64,000 bases of DNA from assembly GCA_028279555.1 (NCBI GenBank), contig JANQNO010000005.1:310001-374000 (forward strand), given 5' to 3'. Numbering within the stretch: the first letter of the stretch is position 1; each line of letters opens with the position of its first letter. Positions 37,796 through 47,813 of the stretch are shown in pieces. A program made the position numbers and the translations under genes. This stretch comes from Sphingorhabdus sp. GTDB lineage: Bacteria > Pseudomonadota > Alphaproteobacteria > Sphingomonadales > Sphingomonadaceae. The notes under the pieces are model-generated. The model ran no database searches, had not been told where the DNA came from, and was given only the letters and a program-made list of their open reading frames with translations.

Positions 37796-39436
37796 TTGAA
37801 ACCGGGGAAAGAACTGCTCTTTCTCGCGCTTGGCGGGTCGGACGAGATTGGCATGAATGTCAATCTCTATGGCTGCGACGGGAAGTGGGTCATGGTCGAT
37901 CTCGGGCTGACCTTTGGCAGCCACGAATATCCCGGCGTGGATCTCGTGCTTCCCGATCTGGAGTTTATCGAGGAACGCGCCGATGATCTGCTCGGCATTG
38001 TCCTGACCCATGGCCATGAAGACCATATCGGTGCGGTGCGCTTTTTTGCAGCAGAGCTAGGCGTTCCGCTCTACGCCACCGCCTTCACCGCGAGCCTCAT
38101 TCAGGGCAAGCTGGAGGAAGAGGGCATAGCGGATGAGGTCGAACTCAACATCATTCCGCTTGGTGGCAGTTTCGAACTCGGCCCCTTTGCCTTTCGCTTT
38201 ATGGCGCTGGCGCATTCGATGCTCGAAATGAGCGCTTGCGTGATCGACACCCCTTATGGGCGTATCTTTCATTCGGGCGACTGGAAGCTGGATGAAAATC
38301 CGATCATTGGCGATCCGTCCACGGAAGCGGCCTTGAGAGAGGTTGGCGACGAAGGGGTGCTGGCTTTGGTCTGCGACAGCACCAACGTCTTCAATGCGCA
38401 GGAAAGCGGCAGCGAAGGGAGCGTGAAGGCCGATTTGCTGGCGGCCGTCAAAGCGGCAAAGCGCCGGGTCGTCGTGACCACTTTCGCCTCCAACGCAGCG
38501 CGGCTTCAGACGCTCGGGGAAGTGGCGCGCGAAAGCGGTCGGACGCTTTGCTTTGCCGGACGCTCGCTGCACCGCATCAAGGAGGCTGCGCAGGCCAATG
38601 GCTATCTGAAAGACCTTCCCGAAGATATTCACATCAATGACGTTGCGCAGTTGCCGCGCGAAAATGTGATGATAGTGGCTACCGGAGGGCAAGGGGAGCC
38701 ACGCGCGGCGCTGGCCCGGATGGCCGAGGGCAATCACCCAATTCCGCTGGAAAAGGGCGACACCGTCATTTTTTCCTCGAAACAGATTCCGGGCAACGAA
38801 ATCGCCATCGGTGTGATCATGAACCGGCTTGCCCGCGAAGGCGTCGTTACCATAACCGAAAAACAGGCGCATGTGCATGTATCTGGCCATCCGGGGAAAC
38901 CGGAACTCGCCAGGCTCTACGAATGGCTGCGGCCCGGGATTGTGATCCCCGTCCATGGCGAAAGGCGGCATATGGAAGAGCAGGCGCGTTTCGCAATTTC
39001 GCGGGGCGTGCCCAATGCGCTGGTCCAGTCCAACGGCGATATAGTCAGGCTGACACCCGGAAAACCGGAAATAATCGGGAAGGAACGCACCGGGCGGCTG
39101 GTGCTCGACGGCGATGTTATCGTTCCGGCTGACGGCGAGGCCATGGTGCAGCGCCGCCGGGCCTCCTGGAATGGCGTGATCAATGTATCGATCGCAATCG
39201 GACAAAAGAAGCGGGCCCTGGGCGATCCGGTGGTCAGAAGCTACGGCGTGCCGCTCGAAGACGATATCGATGCATTTCTCGACGAAGCAACCGAAGAAGC
39301 GCAAAAAGCAATTGCCGATTGGAATAGCGATCTGGAAAGCTTGAGGGAAAATGTTCGGCTCGCTGTGCGCAGGACGGCTACGCGCTGGACGGGAAAGAAG
39401 CCGATTGTCGATGTGGGAATAATTGAAGCAGAATGA
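37796..39436 (+). CDS. rnj: Ribonuclease J
   Basis: 546 residues from TTG 37796. Metallo-beta-lactamase/beta-CASP RNase with endo- and 5'-exonuclease activity. Zinc motif LTHGHEDHIGA, then HSMLEMSACVI, CDSTNV, SSKQIPGNE and HVSGHPGKPEL. Cytoplasmic RNA maturation and decay. Overlaps the next gene by ATGA. Confidence 0.95.
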   Translation: MKPGKELLFLALGGSDEIGMNVNLYGCDGKWVMVDLGLTFGSHEYPGVDLVLPDLEFIEERADDLLGIVLTHGHEDHIGAVRFFAAELGVPLYATAFTASLIQGKLEEEGIADEVELNIIPLGGSFELGPFAFRFMALAHSMLEMSACVIDTPYGRIFHSGDWKLDENPIIGDPSTEAALREVGDEGVLALVCDSTNVFNAQESGSEGSVKADLLAAVKAAKRRVVVTTFASNAARLQTLGEVARESGRTLCFAGRSLHRIKEAAQANGYLKDLPEDIHINDVAQLPRENVMIVATGGQGEPRAALARMAEGNHPIPLEKGDTVIFSSKQIPGNEIAIGVIMNRLAREGVVTITEKQAHVHVSGHPGKPELARLYEWLRPGIVIPVHGERRHMEEQARFAISRGVPNALVQSNGDIVRLTPGKPEIIGKERTGRLVLDGDVIVPADGEAMVQRRRASWNGVINVSIAIGQKKRALGDPVVRSYGVPLEDDIDAFLDEATEEAQKAIADWNSDLESLRENVRLAVRRTATRWTGKKPIVDVGIIEAE

Positions 39437-39708
39437 ACTGGATCTCGATCATCGCGATTTACGTGCTTTTCTGGGTGATCTGCGCCTTTGTCATATTGCC
39501 CATAGGCATTCGCAGCATGGAGGAACTGGGGCAGGAAAAGATCGAGGGGCAACAGGATGGCGTTCCCGGTAATTTCAACCCCGGGAAGGTGATATTGCGA
39601 ACCACCTTGTTATCCGCATTGCTGTTCGGGATTTACTATCTCAACTATGTGTATGGCTGGATCGACCGCTATACCTTCCAGCATCTTTTGCCTCAGCAGT
39701 TTGGGTAA
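39433..39708 (+). CDS. DUF1467 family small membrane protein
   Basis: 91 residues with two membrane helices (IIAIYVLFWVICAFVILPI, TTLLSALLFGIYYLNYVY) and a conserved loop (GIRSMEELGQEKIEGQQDGVPGNFNPGKV has this pattern). Found after rnj in related genomes; function unknown. ATG 39433 overlaps rnj's stop. Convergent with the next minus-strand gene, nine bases apart. Confidence 0.8.
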   Translation: MNWISIIAIYVLFWVICAFVILPIGIRSMEELGQEKIEGQQDGVPGNFNPGKVILRTTLLSALLFGIYYLNYVYGWIDRYTFQHLLPQQFG

Positions 39709-39717
39709 ACGCCTAAA

Positions 39718-42147
39718 CTAATTGCGCAGACGCTCGATAGCCTGTGCCAGCGCAACATAGAGCTTGCCGACATCGGATGACAGCAAGGTAACGCCAATGG
39801 CATTGCCATCGCGCGTCGACAGGAGAACGCGCATCATCGCCTCAAAGTCATGAATGTAGCGATTGACATGCTCGGCAAATTCCGGATCGGTGTCATAATG
39901 CTCGGCAATGGCCCGGGCTTCACCGCTGTCCAGCAGGCGAACCGCGCGCCGTGTGAAGACGCCGCGATCACCCTTCAGATAGGCTGACCAGGCGGTATCG
40001 GTCACTTCGTTGGACAGGATTTTGGCAACGTCGATTGCGGTTGAATTGAGCGATTCAGTCAAAAGCGCCATTCGCCGAGCGAAGCCCTCATGATCGAGGC
40101 CGCCAAAACCGTCATGCGTATCTTGCAGCCGTGCCTCGAGATTGGCTGTCATCTCGTCGATCTGTGCCAGTTGACCGGACAGCTTTTTCGTTGCTTCCTC
40201 GGAAAGGTCGAGCTGTTTTCCGATGACATCCTGCATATGCGTATTGAGTACGCCCAACTGGTCGTCGACGGCCTTTGCCAGCAAATCGCGATTTTGACTG
40301 GAGAGTTTGGTAGCAACGCCGTCCAACTGCTCGTCGATTAGCTGTTTGCTTTGCTTTGCCGTTTCTTCGGTTGTTACCTTAAGTTCTTTCAGCGAGGTGA
40401 CGAGCTTTTCGTCGGTTTGCCGGGCAGTTTCCTCTACCAGAGATTGCGTTGAAGCGAGGCTTTCCGAGAGCGCCTGTGCCTGTTCGCTGTAGCTGGTAAG
40501 CTGTTCATCGCCGCTCACCATAAGGGTCGCCAAGGCATCCTGCTGGCGAGCGATCAGATCATCGATGGTGGTGAGCCGCGCAAGCAGATTGTCGCTATGC
40601 GTATCGATTTCGCCCGCCATTGCGTGCGCCTTTTCGAGATTTTCGAAACCGGAGGAGAAATTGTCATCCAGACGCTGGATCGCCGCAGGCAGAATATCTT
40701 CAATTTCCGTTTTGGCATTCGAAAAATCAGCCAGGATTTTCTCTGAAGTTTCTACAAGGCTCGCCGCGCTGCCGTTGGTCTGCCCGATACTTTCGTCAAG
40801 CTCGCGCGTGCTGTGGACCAGGGACTCGATTGCGAAGGCCAGCGTCGCGGTCTTGTCGGTGGCATTGGAATCGAGTTGCTCGATCTGCGCCATGCTTTCT
40901 TCGATCAGCGACGAAATGCGCGAAACAAGGCCGTCGACACGGTCATCCTGGGCATCGACCGTACCGCGGATATTTTCCACTGCCTCCGTCATTTCGGAAA
41001 GCTGGCTAGTTAGCTTGCCGCCGCTCTGTTCGAGCAGTGCATTCACTTCATCGGCAGATTGAGTGAAGGCGGTGCGGATGCGTTCGTTATTCTGCTCGAA
41101 TTCTTCGGCGATTGAACGCATTTTGTCCGCAAACTCGGTGCTGCTCTGCTCAAACAGCGCGGAAAGACGCTCGGTCGCGTCCTCCACAGCCCTGTTGCTC
41201 GTCGCTGTAATCTCGGTGAATTTCTCCTGCAGGCCGTCAGCCGCCGTGTCGGCAGCATTCATATTCTCGCTGAACAGCTTGCTGCTCGCACCGATCTTCT
41301 CGCTGATATGATCGGCCGCCCTCACCGCGTCTTCTTCCAGCCCATCGATCGATTCCCGGGCGACTTCGCCTGCCTCGTTCATCTTGCGCAAGGCATTGAT
41401 CAGCGATTTGACCTGGACTTGCGCGCTGTTGCCCGCGCCGCCAATCTGGTTGGTGACATCTTTCGCCGCGCTCGTCACCACCGGCAGATGCTTGCGCAAT
41501 TGTTCCAGATTGCTGGTGGCGGCATTGCTCACTTCTTCCAGCCGCTTTGCCTTTTCGTCGCTATCGGCAAGCGCGCTGGCCAGCTGTTCTGCCGCAGCCG
41601 TCAGGTTTTCCGCCGACTGTCTGCCGACCGATTCAAGATCCTGCGCGTTCTGCGCGAGAAATTCGCGCGCGAGGGCGATTTCCTCATTGACCGTGCGCAT
41701 GCGCGTTTCCAGCGCTTCGCTTTCTGCCCGCAATTTTTCGCCGGCATCGGCGAAACGCAATGCTTCCGAGCGGCTGTTGCGCATCAGCAAGAGCCAAAGC
41801 ACACCCAGAAATGCCGCTGGCAATGCCCAGTCGCCTATGAGTGAGATGGCTTGCCCGCCATTGGCGGGCTGCGAAAATACATCCTGATTGATCCAAAGGA
41901 AAAAGCCGGTCCAGAGAGCGAAAACCAGGATTATTGCGCTTGCAGCTGCTGTGGTCTTCCAGTCGCGCTTTGACGCGGGCTCGAATTCTTCGGGGTAGTA
42001 TTCTTCCTCCGCGGGTTCGTGGGAGCTCAGCAGCAGCTCTTCGGCATTGTCTTCCTCGCTGCCGAGCGCAATCGCCTTTTCCTCTGCATCAGATGCAGAT
42101 TCTGCTTCTTCACGGTTAATACCGACAATTTTGGATCGTGAACCCAT
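39718..42147 (-). CDS. Large membrane-anchored coiled-coil protein (TipN-like layout)
   Basis: About 809 residues from ATG 42147. Acidic N-terminal cytoplasmic stretch (about 1-60), two membrane helices (AAASAIILVFALWTGFFLWI; ISLIGDWALPAAFLGVLWLLL), then about 550 residues of predicted coiled coil and a conserved C-terminal block (GVFTRRAVRLLDSGEARAIA, FEAMMRVLLSTRDGNAIGV). Two helices followed by a long coiled coil matches the Caulobacter polarity protein TipN in layout; that is inference, since sequence identity cannot be measured. It may organise the cell pole or chromosome segregation. Confidence 0.6.
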   Translation of the reverse strand: MGSRSKIVGINREEAESASDAEEKAIALGSEEDNAEELLLSSHEPAEEEYYPEEFEPASKRDWKTTAAASAIILVFALWTGFFLWINQDVFSQPANGGQAISLIGDWALPAAFLGVLWLLLMRNSRSEALRFADAGEKLRAESEALETRMRTVNEEIALAREFLAQNAQDLESVGRQSAENLTAAAEQLASALADSDEKAKRLEEVSNAATSNLEQLRKHLPVVTSAAKDVTNQIGGAGNSAQVQVKSLINALRKMNEAGEVARESIDGLEEDAVRAADHISEKIGASSKLFSENMNAADTAADGLQEKFTEITATSNRAVEDATERLSALFEQSSTEFADKMRSIAEEFEQNNERIRTAFTQSADEVNALLEQSGGKLTSQLSEMTEAVENIRGTVDAQDDRVDGLVSRISSLIEESMAQIEQLDSNATDKTATLAFAIESLVHSTRELDESIGQTNGSAASLVETSEKILADFSNAKTEIEDILPAAIQRLDDNFSSGFENLEKAHAMAGEIDTHSDNLLARLTTIDDLIARQQDALATLMVSGDEQLTSYSEQAQALSESLASTQSLVEETARQTDEKLVTSLKELKVTTEETAKQSKQLIDEQLDGVATKLSSQNRDLLAKAVDDQLGVLNTHMQDVIGKQLDLSEEATKKLSGQLAQIDEMTANLEARLQDTHDGFGGLDHEGFARRMALLTESLNSTAIDVAKILSNEVTDTAWSAYLKGDRGVFTRRAVRLLDSGEARAIAEHYDTDPEFAEHVNRYIHDFEAMMRVLLSTRDGNAIGVTLLSSDVGKLYVALAQAIERLRN

Positions 42148-42216
42148 TGTCCCATAATAGCACAATATCCGCGCCGCGAAACGCAAAGTTAACTTTGGGG
42201 CGTGTATCGGCGCAGA

Positions 42217-42528
42217 ATGTCTATGGATTATGGCGCATTTGACACAGCTTTAAAGGCCGCAGCGGGCGACAATACCGCGCTGGCCGAAGAATTGCGCAGT
42301 GATTTTGTCGAAAGCGCGCGCCGTCAGGTCAGCCTGCTTTCGCGTTCGCGCTGCGACGCCAACTGGGAATATGCGGCCTACCGCCTGAAGGGTCTGGCCG
42401 CCAGTTTCGGCGCAGGCGCGGTCATAGAGCTCGCGGACGAAGCATTGGAAGGCGCACCCGGCGATCCTGTAGTCATTCGGGATCTCGAATCCGCCATCGA
42501 CGATATTGCAAAGCACGCGCTAGGCTAA
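42217..42528 (+). CDS. Hpt-like protein lacking the phospho-accepting histidine
   Basis: 103 residues from ATG 42217. The helical signature of histidine phosphotransfer domains is present (AAYRLKGLAASFGAGAVIELADEALE), but the histidine expected in AHRLKG is tyrosine 55. The fold and the downstream glycine/alanine pattern are kept. It lies divergent from the coiled-coil gene and starts a run of four genes ending with a kinase that also lacks its histidine. Likely a pseudo-Hpt that binds rather than relays. Confidence 0.7.
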   Translation: MSMDYGAFDTALKAAAGDNTALAEELRSDFVESARRQVSLLSRSRCDANWEYAAYRLKGLAASFGAGAVIELADEALEGAPGDPVVIRDLESAIDDIAKHALG

Positions 42529-42613
42529 GAGCCATGACTTTCCAAATTTTCGGCTTGGGCTTTACCGCTCGCTGCGCCATAGCGGCGACATGGCCGAAGG
42601 GAGCAATTCAGGC

Positions 42614-43780
42614 ATGTCCGTTGACGCGGTGCTGCTATCCGCTGTCGCAGGTGAATCGGGCTTTGTTTCAGCCACGCACAAGATAGCCGGGGTCGATTTC
42701 CTGTCCCGCCAGGTACGTCAGCTTAGAAATCTGGGAATAAAGGATTTTTTCGTCGAAGTTGATCAGATATCCGGCGCATTGCTGGCGATTTCCGATGCGC
42801 TTGAGGCGGACGGTGTCAGCGTCAAATTTGTGCGCAAGGCCGCCGAACTTGCACAGCAGCTGGAAACCCGCGACCGGTTGTTGATTGTCGCAGCGTCGAC
42901 ATATCCTGGTGATCCTGTCGTCAAGAAAATGCTCGCTTCGGGGAAGCCTGTAATTTTGACTGTCGCTGATGAAACCGAAAATACCGCCTTCGAAAGGATC
43001 GATCTGGCAACGCGCTGGAGCGGGATTGCAGTTGTCGAGACAGCAGAACCGGAAAAAATTGCCGAGATTCCAGAAGGCTGGAGCCTTCCCTCGGCTATGT
43101 TGCGGCAAGCGCTTCAGGAAGATGTGGAGCAGCTACCCCTGGGCAAGGAAGATTTGAAGGCACGCGCAGTTGCAAGAGTTGATAGTGAAGAGCAAGCTGT
43201 TGAATTTGCTAAGCAATCTATGCAGGGCTCGAAATCTGCCGGAGACTCTCTTTTGGGAGGCCATCTCTTGGAACCGGCGGCGCAATGGCTTACTACAAAA
43301 TTCCACCAGGCGGCGCATTGGTCGCCCGCCGCTGCGGTGTTCTTCACCTTGCTATGTACAGCAGCAGCCTGGCTGGATTGGCCCATAACGGCGTTGCTCT
43401 TTGCGGCATTATCGCTCTTCACCCTGACATTGCAGCGCACGATCAAGGAATATTCGCTGGCCGGCGAGCGCCTCGATCCGGTTCAGGCGGGAAGCTGGCT
43501 GTTGCTGTCGTCGGCTTTTCTGGCGCTATGCTGGCACCAAGCCGCAAATGACGGGCTGTTCCTTTCCCTTTGTATATTGGGCCTCCTGTTCTTTTCGGAA
43601 CACTATAAAAACAAAGGAAAAAATACCGTTTTCAAACTGGACGTCTGGATGGTCATTTTGCTGTTGCTGGGCGGCGCGGCTTTGAGCGTTTTTGCAGTCA
43701 CGCTCAAATTGACACTTGCCTTCCAGATTCTGGCGCTTTTGCTGATGCAGCGGCTCGCCGGCCAAGAGCAACAGGGTTAA
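42614..43780 (+). CDS. Six-helix membrane protein with nucleotidyltransferase-like N-terminus
   Basis: 388 residues from ATG 42614, favoured by a GAAGGGAG site (ATG 42590 also in frame). Residues 1-170 look like a degenerate alpha/beta nucleotide-transferase fold (VLLSAVAGESGF, FLSRQVRQLRNLGIKDFFV) without a clear GxG-type binding loop. The C-terminal half has five or six helices (AAVFFTLLCTAAAWL, WPITALLFAALSLFTL, VWMVILLLLGGAALS). The CDP-alcohol phosphotransferase motif DG..AR is absent. Function unknown. Confidence 0.6.
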   Translation: MSVDAVLLSAVAGESGFVSATHKIAGVDFLSRQVRQLRNLGIKDFFVEVDQISGALLAISDALEADGVSVKFVRKAAELAQQLETRDRLLIVAASTYPGDPVVKKMLASGKPVILTVADETENTAFERIDLATRWSGIAVVETAEPEKIAEIPEGWSLPSAMLRQALQEDVEQLPLGKEDLKARAVARVDSEEQAVEFAKQSMQGSKSAGDSLLGGHLLEPAAQWLTTKFHQAAHWSPAAAVFFTLLCTAAAWLDWPITALLFAALSLFTLTLQRTIKEYSLAGERLDPVQAGSWLLLSSAFLALCWHQAANDGLFLSLCILGLLFFSEHYKNKGKNTVFKLDVWMVILLLLGGAALSVFAVTLKLTLAFQILALLLMQRLAGQEQQG

Positions 43781-43818
43781 ACCGGCCTTAACCCGGTTTT
43801 GCTAGGGAACAGGCCAGT

Positions 43819-44829
43819 TTGGCAGTTTTGGAAACAAATTTGCAGAATCGACCGGAACAGTTGGATGGCCTGCTTGATGCGGCATCCTTTCATGCTCGCG
43901 ACAATGAACGGCTTTGCGCCGACGTTGCCGCGATGCTGTTTCCGCGCGCCGAAAATCCTCCCAGCGAAAAAATGCTGGCTGAGATCACGGCGCAGCTGAC
44001 GCATATTGCGGTGTCTCTGGAAAGAGAAATTCGCGGAACGAGCAGCGCGGACGATGCGCCGACGTCGTTCCTTCCAGGATTGGGCTTTCAGCACGATCCG
44101 GCGCTGGTTGACTTTCTGATTGCGCGCCATGCGGAACGCCAGATAGAGGCGAGGCTGATGGCCAATAGCGATGTCATGCTTGCGGACACCTTGCCAGCCC
44201 GGCTGCTTGCCGACGGACATCACGAAATAGCCGAGGCGGCCCAGGCCATATTGGTGAATTCCAGTATGAACCGGCGGCGGGGAAAGCTTGACTGGTCTGC
44301 ACTGCCGCCCGAACAACTGCACATGCTCAGCTGGCGCGTTGTCGCTTCGGTCCAGCGCGCGGTGCCGGACAGCGGCGATTCTGCGCGCAGCAAAGTTCAG
44401 ACTCTGCTGACCCGCTATGACGAGGCCGCAGTCGCGGGCAACCCGGCACGCAAAATGCTGCATCTGATCGGAACGTCTTTTGATGACGAACTCTGCGACG
44501 CGGCAAATGCCGGCCTGGCACTTTTTGTTGCACATTTGGCAGCATCGCTGAAACTGGATGAGGATCATATCCTCCAGTTGATCGACCGGCCATCGATCGC
44601 CGCCTTCGCGGTCATCCAGAAGGCCGCGGGTCTGAAAGCCGACCAGGCGATGCAGAATTTGCGTCTGCTATTCGGCTTTGACCGGCTGACGCCGCGCGAT
44701 ATTGCGCTATTTGAGGGTGGCTTCGATGCGCTCAAACGCGATGATGCGGTCGGTGAGGTCAAGAATTGGCGCACATCGCGAGACGAGTATCTGGCCACCA
44801 GCAGGCCCGGGCAGACGTGGCCATCGTGA
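43819..44829 (+). CDS. Helical protein of unknown function (DUF2336-like), upstream of a histidine kinase
   Basis: 336 residues from TTG 43819; no ATG or GTG is available before residue 39. Entirely alpha-helical, with no signal peptide or membrane helix. Pattern of repeated short helices ending in HxEIAEAA-like blocks (DGHHEIAEAAQAILVNSS, ADQAMQNLRLLFGFDRLT) recalls the DUF2336 family, which in alphaproteobacteria is often beside two-component genes; I hold this call loosely. Ends overlapping the kinase gene (GTGA). Confidence 0.5.
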   Translation: MAVLETNLQNRPEQLDGLLDAASFHARDNERLCADVAAMLFPRAENPPSEKMLAEITAQLTHIAVSLEREIRGTSSADDAPTSFLPGLGFQHDPALVDFLIARHAERQIEARLMANSDVMLADTLPARLLADGHHEIAEAAQAILVNSSMNRRRGKLDWSALPPEQLHMLSWRVVASVQRAVPDSGDSARSKVQTLLTRYDEAAVAGNPARKMLHLIGTSFDDELCDAANAGLALFVAHLAASLKLDEDHILQLIDRPSIAAFAVIQKAAGLKADQAMQNLRLLFGFDRLTPRDIALFEGGFDALKRDDAVGEVKNWRTSRDEYLATSRPGQTWPS

Positions 44830-46178
44830 GCAGCGCTTCAATCCTCGTACAGCCGATAACCGGCGAATTATCGGCTGAAGGCCGTTTGCTTCGCGCGGAC
44901 CCACAGCTGCAAAGCATGCAGTTTGCAGCTGGCGGAGAAGAAAGCGGAGTCCTGGCGGTTCCGGGCCTGCTCGAAATCGTTATGCTGACCGCACGGCTCA
45001 AAATGGCACTCTCGCGGCCTGTTATCGTCGCCGATGTCGAGGAATGCAACGAAGTCTGGGTTGAAACACGCTGGCAGGATGACGTTGTCTATCTGAGCAT
45101 CCTGAGTCGGCGTCCGGTCGACATTCCAGACGATGATGACCTGCACCGCGAGGTGGAGATCGACACGCTGAGTGGCTATTTCTCTGCTCTGCTCGATGCA
45201 GATTCGCTGTTGATTTCGCTTGAAGGTGCCTTCCCGCATGCTGCCGATCGGCAATTTATCGGCCGTCCTGTCGAAGGAATGCTGGGTCTCGACGCTGCGC
45301 AGCGCAAAGCTTTGAATGATGGTATCTCCAGCGAGCAAGCATTCCAGCTCGACAATGTCACGGTCAAAGACCGACCGGATGAGTATATGTTGAAGGCGCG
45401 GCCGCTATATCGCGAGACAGGAAATCTCGCCGGCTACCGGCTTTCCTTTTCTCCTGCGCAGCCAGCGGACTGGGCAGAGGACTCATCCGCCCGGCGGAGC
45501 GATCACGGGCGTATATTGTTCGGGCGCGAATTGGCACCGGTCCTGCGCCAGCCGCTGGGCAGGATAATCGCGAATGCGGAGACAATCGGAGTCAAGCTTC
45601 AAGGGCCGCTGCGCGACAATTATGCGGTTTATGCCCGGGATATTGCCAATGCCGCGAAACATCTCGTCGCGCTCGTCGATGATCTCGGCGATCTCGAAGC
45701 CGTCGAGCAGCCCGATTTCGAAACCGCGCCCGACAAGATTGAGCTGGGCGATGTCGCGCACCGCGTCGCTGGCCTGCTGGCGCTGAAGGCCGCCGATCAC
45801 CAGATCGAAATCATCCTGCCAGGCGATGGTGAAAAAGTCCCGGCGGTTGCCGAATTCCGCCGCGTTCTGCAGATTCTGCTCAATCTGGTAACCAATGCCA
45901 TTCGCTATTCGCCCGATGGCAGCAAGGTACAGATCGATATTGCAAAGCTTGACGATACCGCATGCATCACCATCAGCGACGAGGGCAACGGCGTTGCGGA
46001 AGAGGACCGGGAAAAGATCTTCGGCAAGTTCGAAAGGCTTGGCCGCTCGGGTGACGGCGGCAGCGGCCTTGGCCTTTATATATCGCGCAAGCTGGCCCGG
46101 GCTATGGGCGGCGACCTTACTGTCTCGCAGGCGCGCGGCGGCGGCGCTATCTTCGCGCTAACGCTTCCTGCCGGTTGA
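44826..46178 (+). CDS. Histidine-kinase-like protein with proline at the H-box
   Basis: 450 residues from GTG 44826 (GTG 44817 also possible). Residues 1-230 form a PAS-like sensory part without membrane helices. The dimerisation helix reads ELAPVLRQPLGRI, so the canonical HELRTPL histidine is proline 238. The ATPase part is intact: N-box LLNLVTNAIRYS, G1 DEGNGV, F-box IFGKFERL and G2 GSGLGLYIS. I infer ATP binding without autophosphorylation on the usual residue. Converges on gltA, two bases apart. Confidence 0.75.
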   Translation: MSSASILVQPITGELSAEGRLLRADPQLQSMQFAAGGEESGVLAVPGLLEIVMLTARLKMALSRPVIVADVEECNEVWVETRWQDDVVYLSILSRRPVDIPDDDDLHREVEIDTLSGYFSALLDADSLLISLEGAFPHAADRQFIGRPVEGMLGLDAAQRKALNDGISSEQAFQLDNVTVKDRPDEYMLKARPLYRETGNLAGYRLSFSPAQPADWAEDSSARRSDHGRILFGRELAPVLRQPLGRIIANAETIGVKLQGPLRDNYAVYARDIANAAKHLVALVDDLGDLEAVEQPDFETAPDKIELGDVAHRVAGLLALKAADHQIEIILPGDGEKVPAVAEFRRVLQILLNLVTNAIRYSPDGSKVQIDIAKLDDTACITISDEGNGVAEEDREKIFGKFERLGRSGDGGSGLGLYISRKLARAMGGDLTVSQARGGGAIFALTLPAG

Positions 46179-46180
46179 GA

Positions 46181-47467
46181 TCAGCGCTTTTCGACGGGCA
46201 CATAGGGGCGCGCCGTCGGGCCGGTATAAAGCTGCCGCGGACGGCCGATTTTCTGCCCTGGGTCGCTGATCATTTCATTCCATTGCGCAACCCAGCCGAC
46301 GGTGCGGGCCAGCGCGAAGAGCGCGGTGAACATTTCGGTCGGGAAGCCGACTGCAGACAGGATGATCCCGGAATAGAAATCGACATTGGGGAACAGCTTC
46401 TTCTCTTTGAAATAGTCGTCATTTAGCGCCATTTCTTCCAGCTGCAGCGCCACCTCGAAAACCGGATCATCGAGATTCAATTCGTCCAGAACCTCGCGAA
46501 CGGTCTTCTGCATTACGCTCGCGCGCGGGTCGTAGTTTTTATAGACGCGGTGACCAAAACCCATCAGACGGAAGGGATCATTCTTGTCCTTGGCGCGCTC
46601 GATATAGTGCGGAATCTTGTCCGGCGTACCGATCTCGCGCAGCATGTTGAGCGCTGCTTCGTTGGCACCGCCATGGGCAGGGCCCCACAGGCAGGCTATC
46701 CCGGCGGCGATGCAGGCGAAGGGATTGGCGCCCGAAGAACCCGCCAAGCGAACTGTGGAAGTTGAGGCATTTTGTTCATGATCGGCATGGAGAATGAAAA
46801 TGCGGTCCAAAGCGCGCTCGACGACCGGGTTGACCACATACTCCTCGGCCGGAACACCATAGGTCATGCGCAGGAAGTTGCCGGTATAGCTGAGGCTGTT
46901 GTCGGGATAGAGGAATGGCTGACCGATCGAGTATTTGTAGGCCATTGCCGCAATCGTTGGCATTTTTGCGATCAGCCTGTGGCTGGAAATCTTGCGATGT
47001 TCCGGGTCGGAAATATCGGTCGAGTCATGATAGAAGGCGCTAAGCGCGCCGACAACGCCGCACATAATCGCCATCGGGTGGGCGTCGCGGCGGAAGCCCT
47101 GATAGAAACCGCGCAGCTGGTCATGCAGCATTGTATGGCGGGAAATCGTGTAGCTGAAGTCGGCAAGCTCGTCGGCGCTGGGCAGTTCGCCGTTCAGCAG
47201 CAGATAGGATACTTCCATGAAGCTCGAATGTTCCGACAGCTCCTCGATCGAATAACCGCGATGAAGAAGAACGCCCTTGCCGCCATCGATATAGGTCAGC
47301 TGGGACTCGCAGCTTGCCGTCGAGGTGAAGCCGGGATCGAATGTGAATGCACCGCTTTGACCATAGAGTTTGCGAATATCGACAACGTCCGGGCCAATCG
47401 TGCCTCTCATCACCTGCAGGTCATAGTCTTTCCCGGCCAGCTCAAGTTTGCTGCTGTCGTTGCTCAT
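46181..47467 (-). CDS. gltA: Citrate synthase
   Basis: 428 residues, the hexameric type II size. Catalytic segments [34 protein letters not shown] and [11 protein letters not shown] hold the two histidines and the aspartate. Joins acetyl-CoA and oxaloacetate. Promoter likely at 47633-47661, with about 170 bases of 5' leader. Confidence 0.97.
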   Translation of the reverse strand: MSNDSSKLELAGKDYDLQVMRGTIGPDVVDIRKLYGQSGAFTFDPGFTSTASCESQLTYIDGGKGVLLHRGYSIEELSEHSSFMEVSYLLLNGELPSADELADFSYTISRHTMLHDQLRGFYQGFRRDAHPMAIMCGVVGALSAFYHDSTDISDPEHRKISSHRLIAKMPTIAAMAYKYSIGQPFLYPDNSLSYTGNFLRMTYGVPAEEYVVNPVVERALDRIFILHADHEQNASTSTVRLAGSSGANPFACIAAGIACLWGPAHGGANEAALNMLREIGTPDKIPHYIERAKDKNDPFRLMGFGHRVYKNYDPRASVMQKTVREVLDELNLDDPVFEVALQLEEMALNDDYFKEKKLFPNVDFYSGIILSAVGFPTEMFTALFALARTVGWVAQWNEMISDPGQKIGRPRQLYTGPTARPYVPVEKR

Positions 47468-47632
47468 AAATCACTCCACTCATCGGCTGCCTTTCCAACC
47501 GGCATTTCTGCCATTGGCCAGGATTTGATTGCATAATTTTCGAGCTGGTCCGATGAGCATGTCCGGTCGGACGGTTGCGGTGGGCCGCGAGTGCATCGGG
47601 AATAGCCGAAATTTTTTTGTTTTCGCACCTGC

Positions 47633-47661
47633 ACAATGCTTTGATTTGACGTCAAGGTCAA
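47633..47661 (-). promoter_or_regulatory. Inferred gltA promoter with palindrome in the spacer
   Basis: On the minus strand TTGACC (47656-47661) and CATTGT (47633-47638) are 17 bases apart. The spacer contains the perfect palindrome TTGACGTCAA (47646-47655), whose core is the same as in the repeats before tkt. The rest of the 346-base region between gltA and comEC shows no gene. Confidence 0.45.
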
Positions 47662-47813
47662 GTCACAGAGGCAGCTTTGTTGGCCTTTTCTGCCGATAAA
47701 ACACGTCAGTCTGGTTGCATGTGACAAAACTATGCAAAAATCTGTTCGAATGTGATACCCGGAGCCCCTGGATGGCATGATATCGGGAAATAGATCGAAC
47801 GAGGCGTCATCCG

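Noticed and set aside
38057-39304. Long open frame of 415 codons on the minus strand opposite rnj
   Set aside because: Antisense shadow of a conserved gene; composition is that of the complementary GC-rich codons.
42614-43780. CDP-alcohol phosphatidyltransferase
   Set aside because: The hallmark DG..AR motif of that family is not present in the membrane part.
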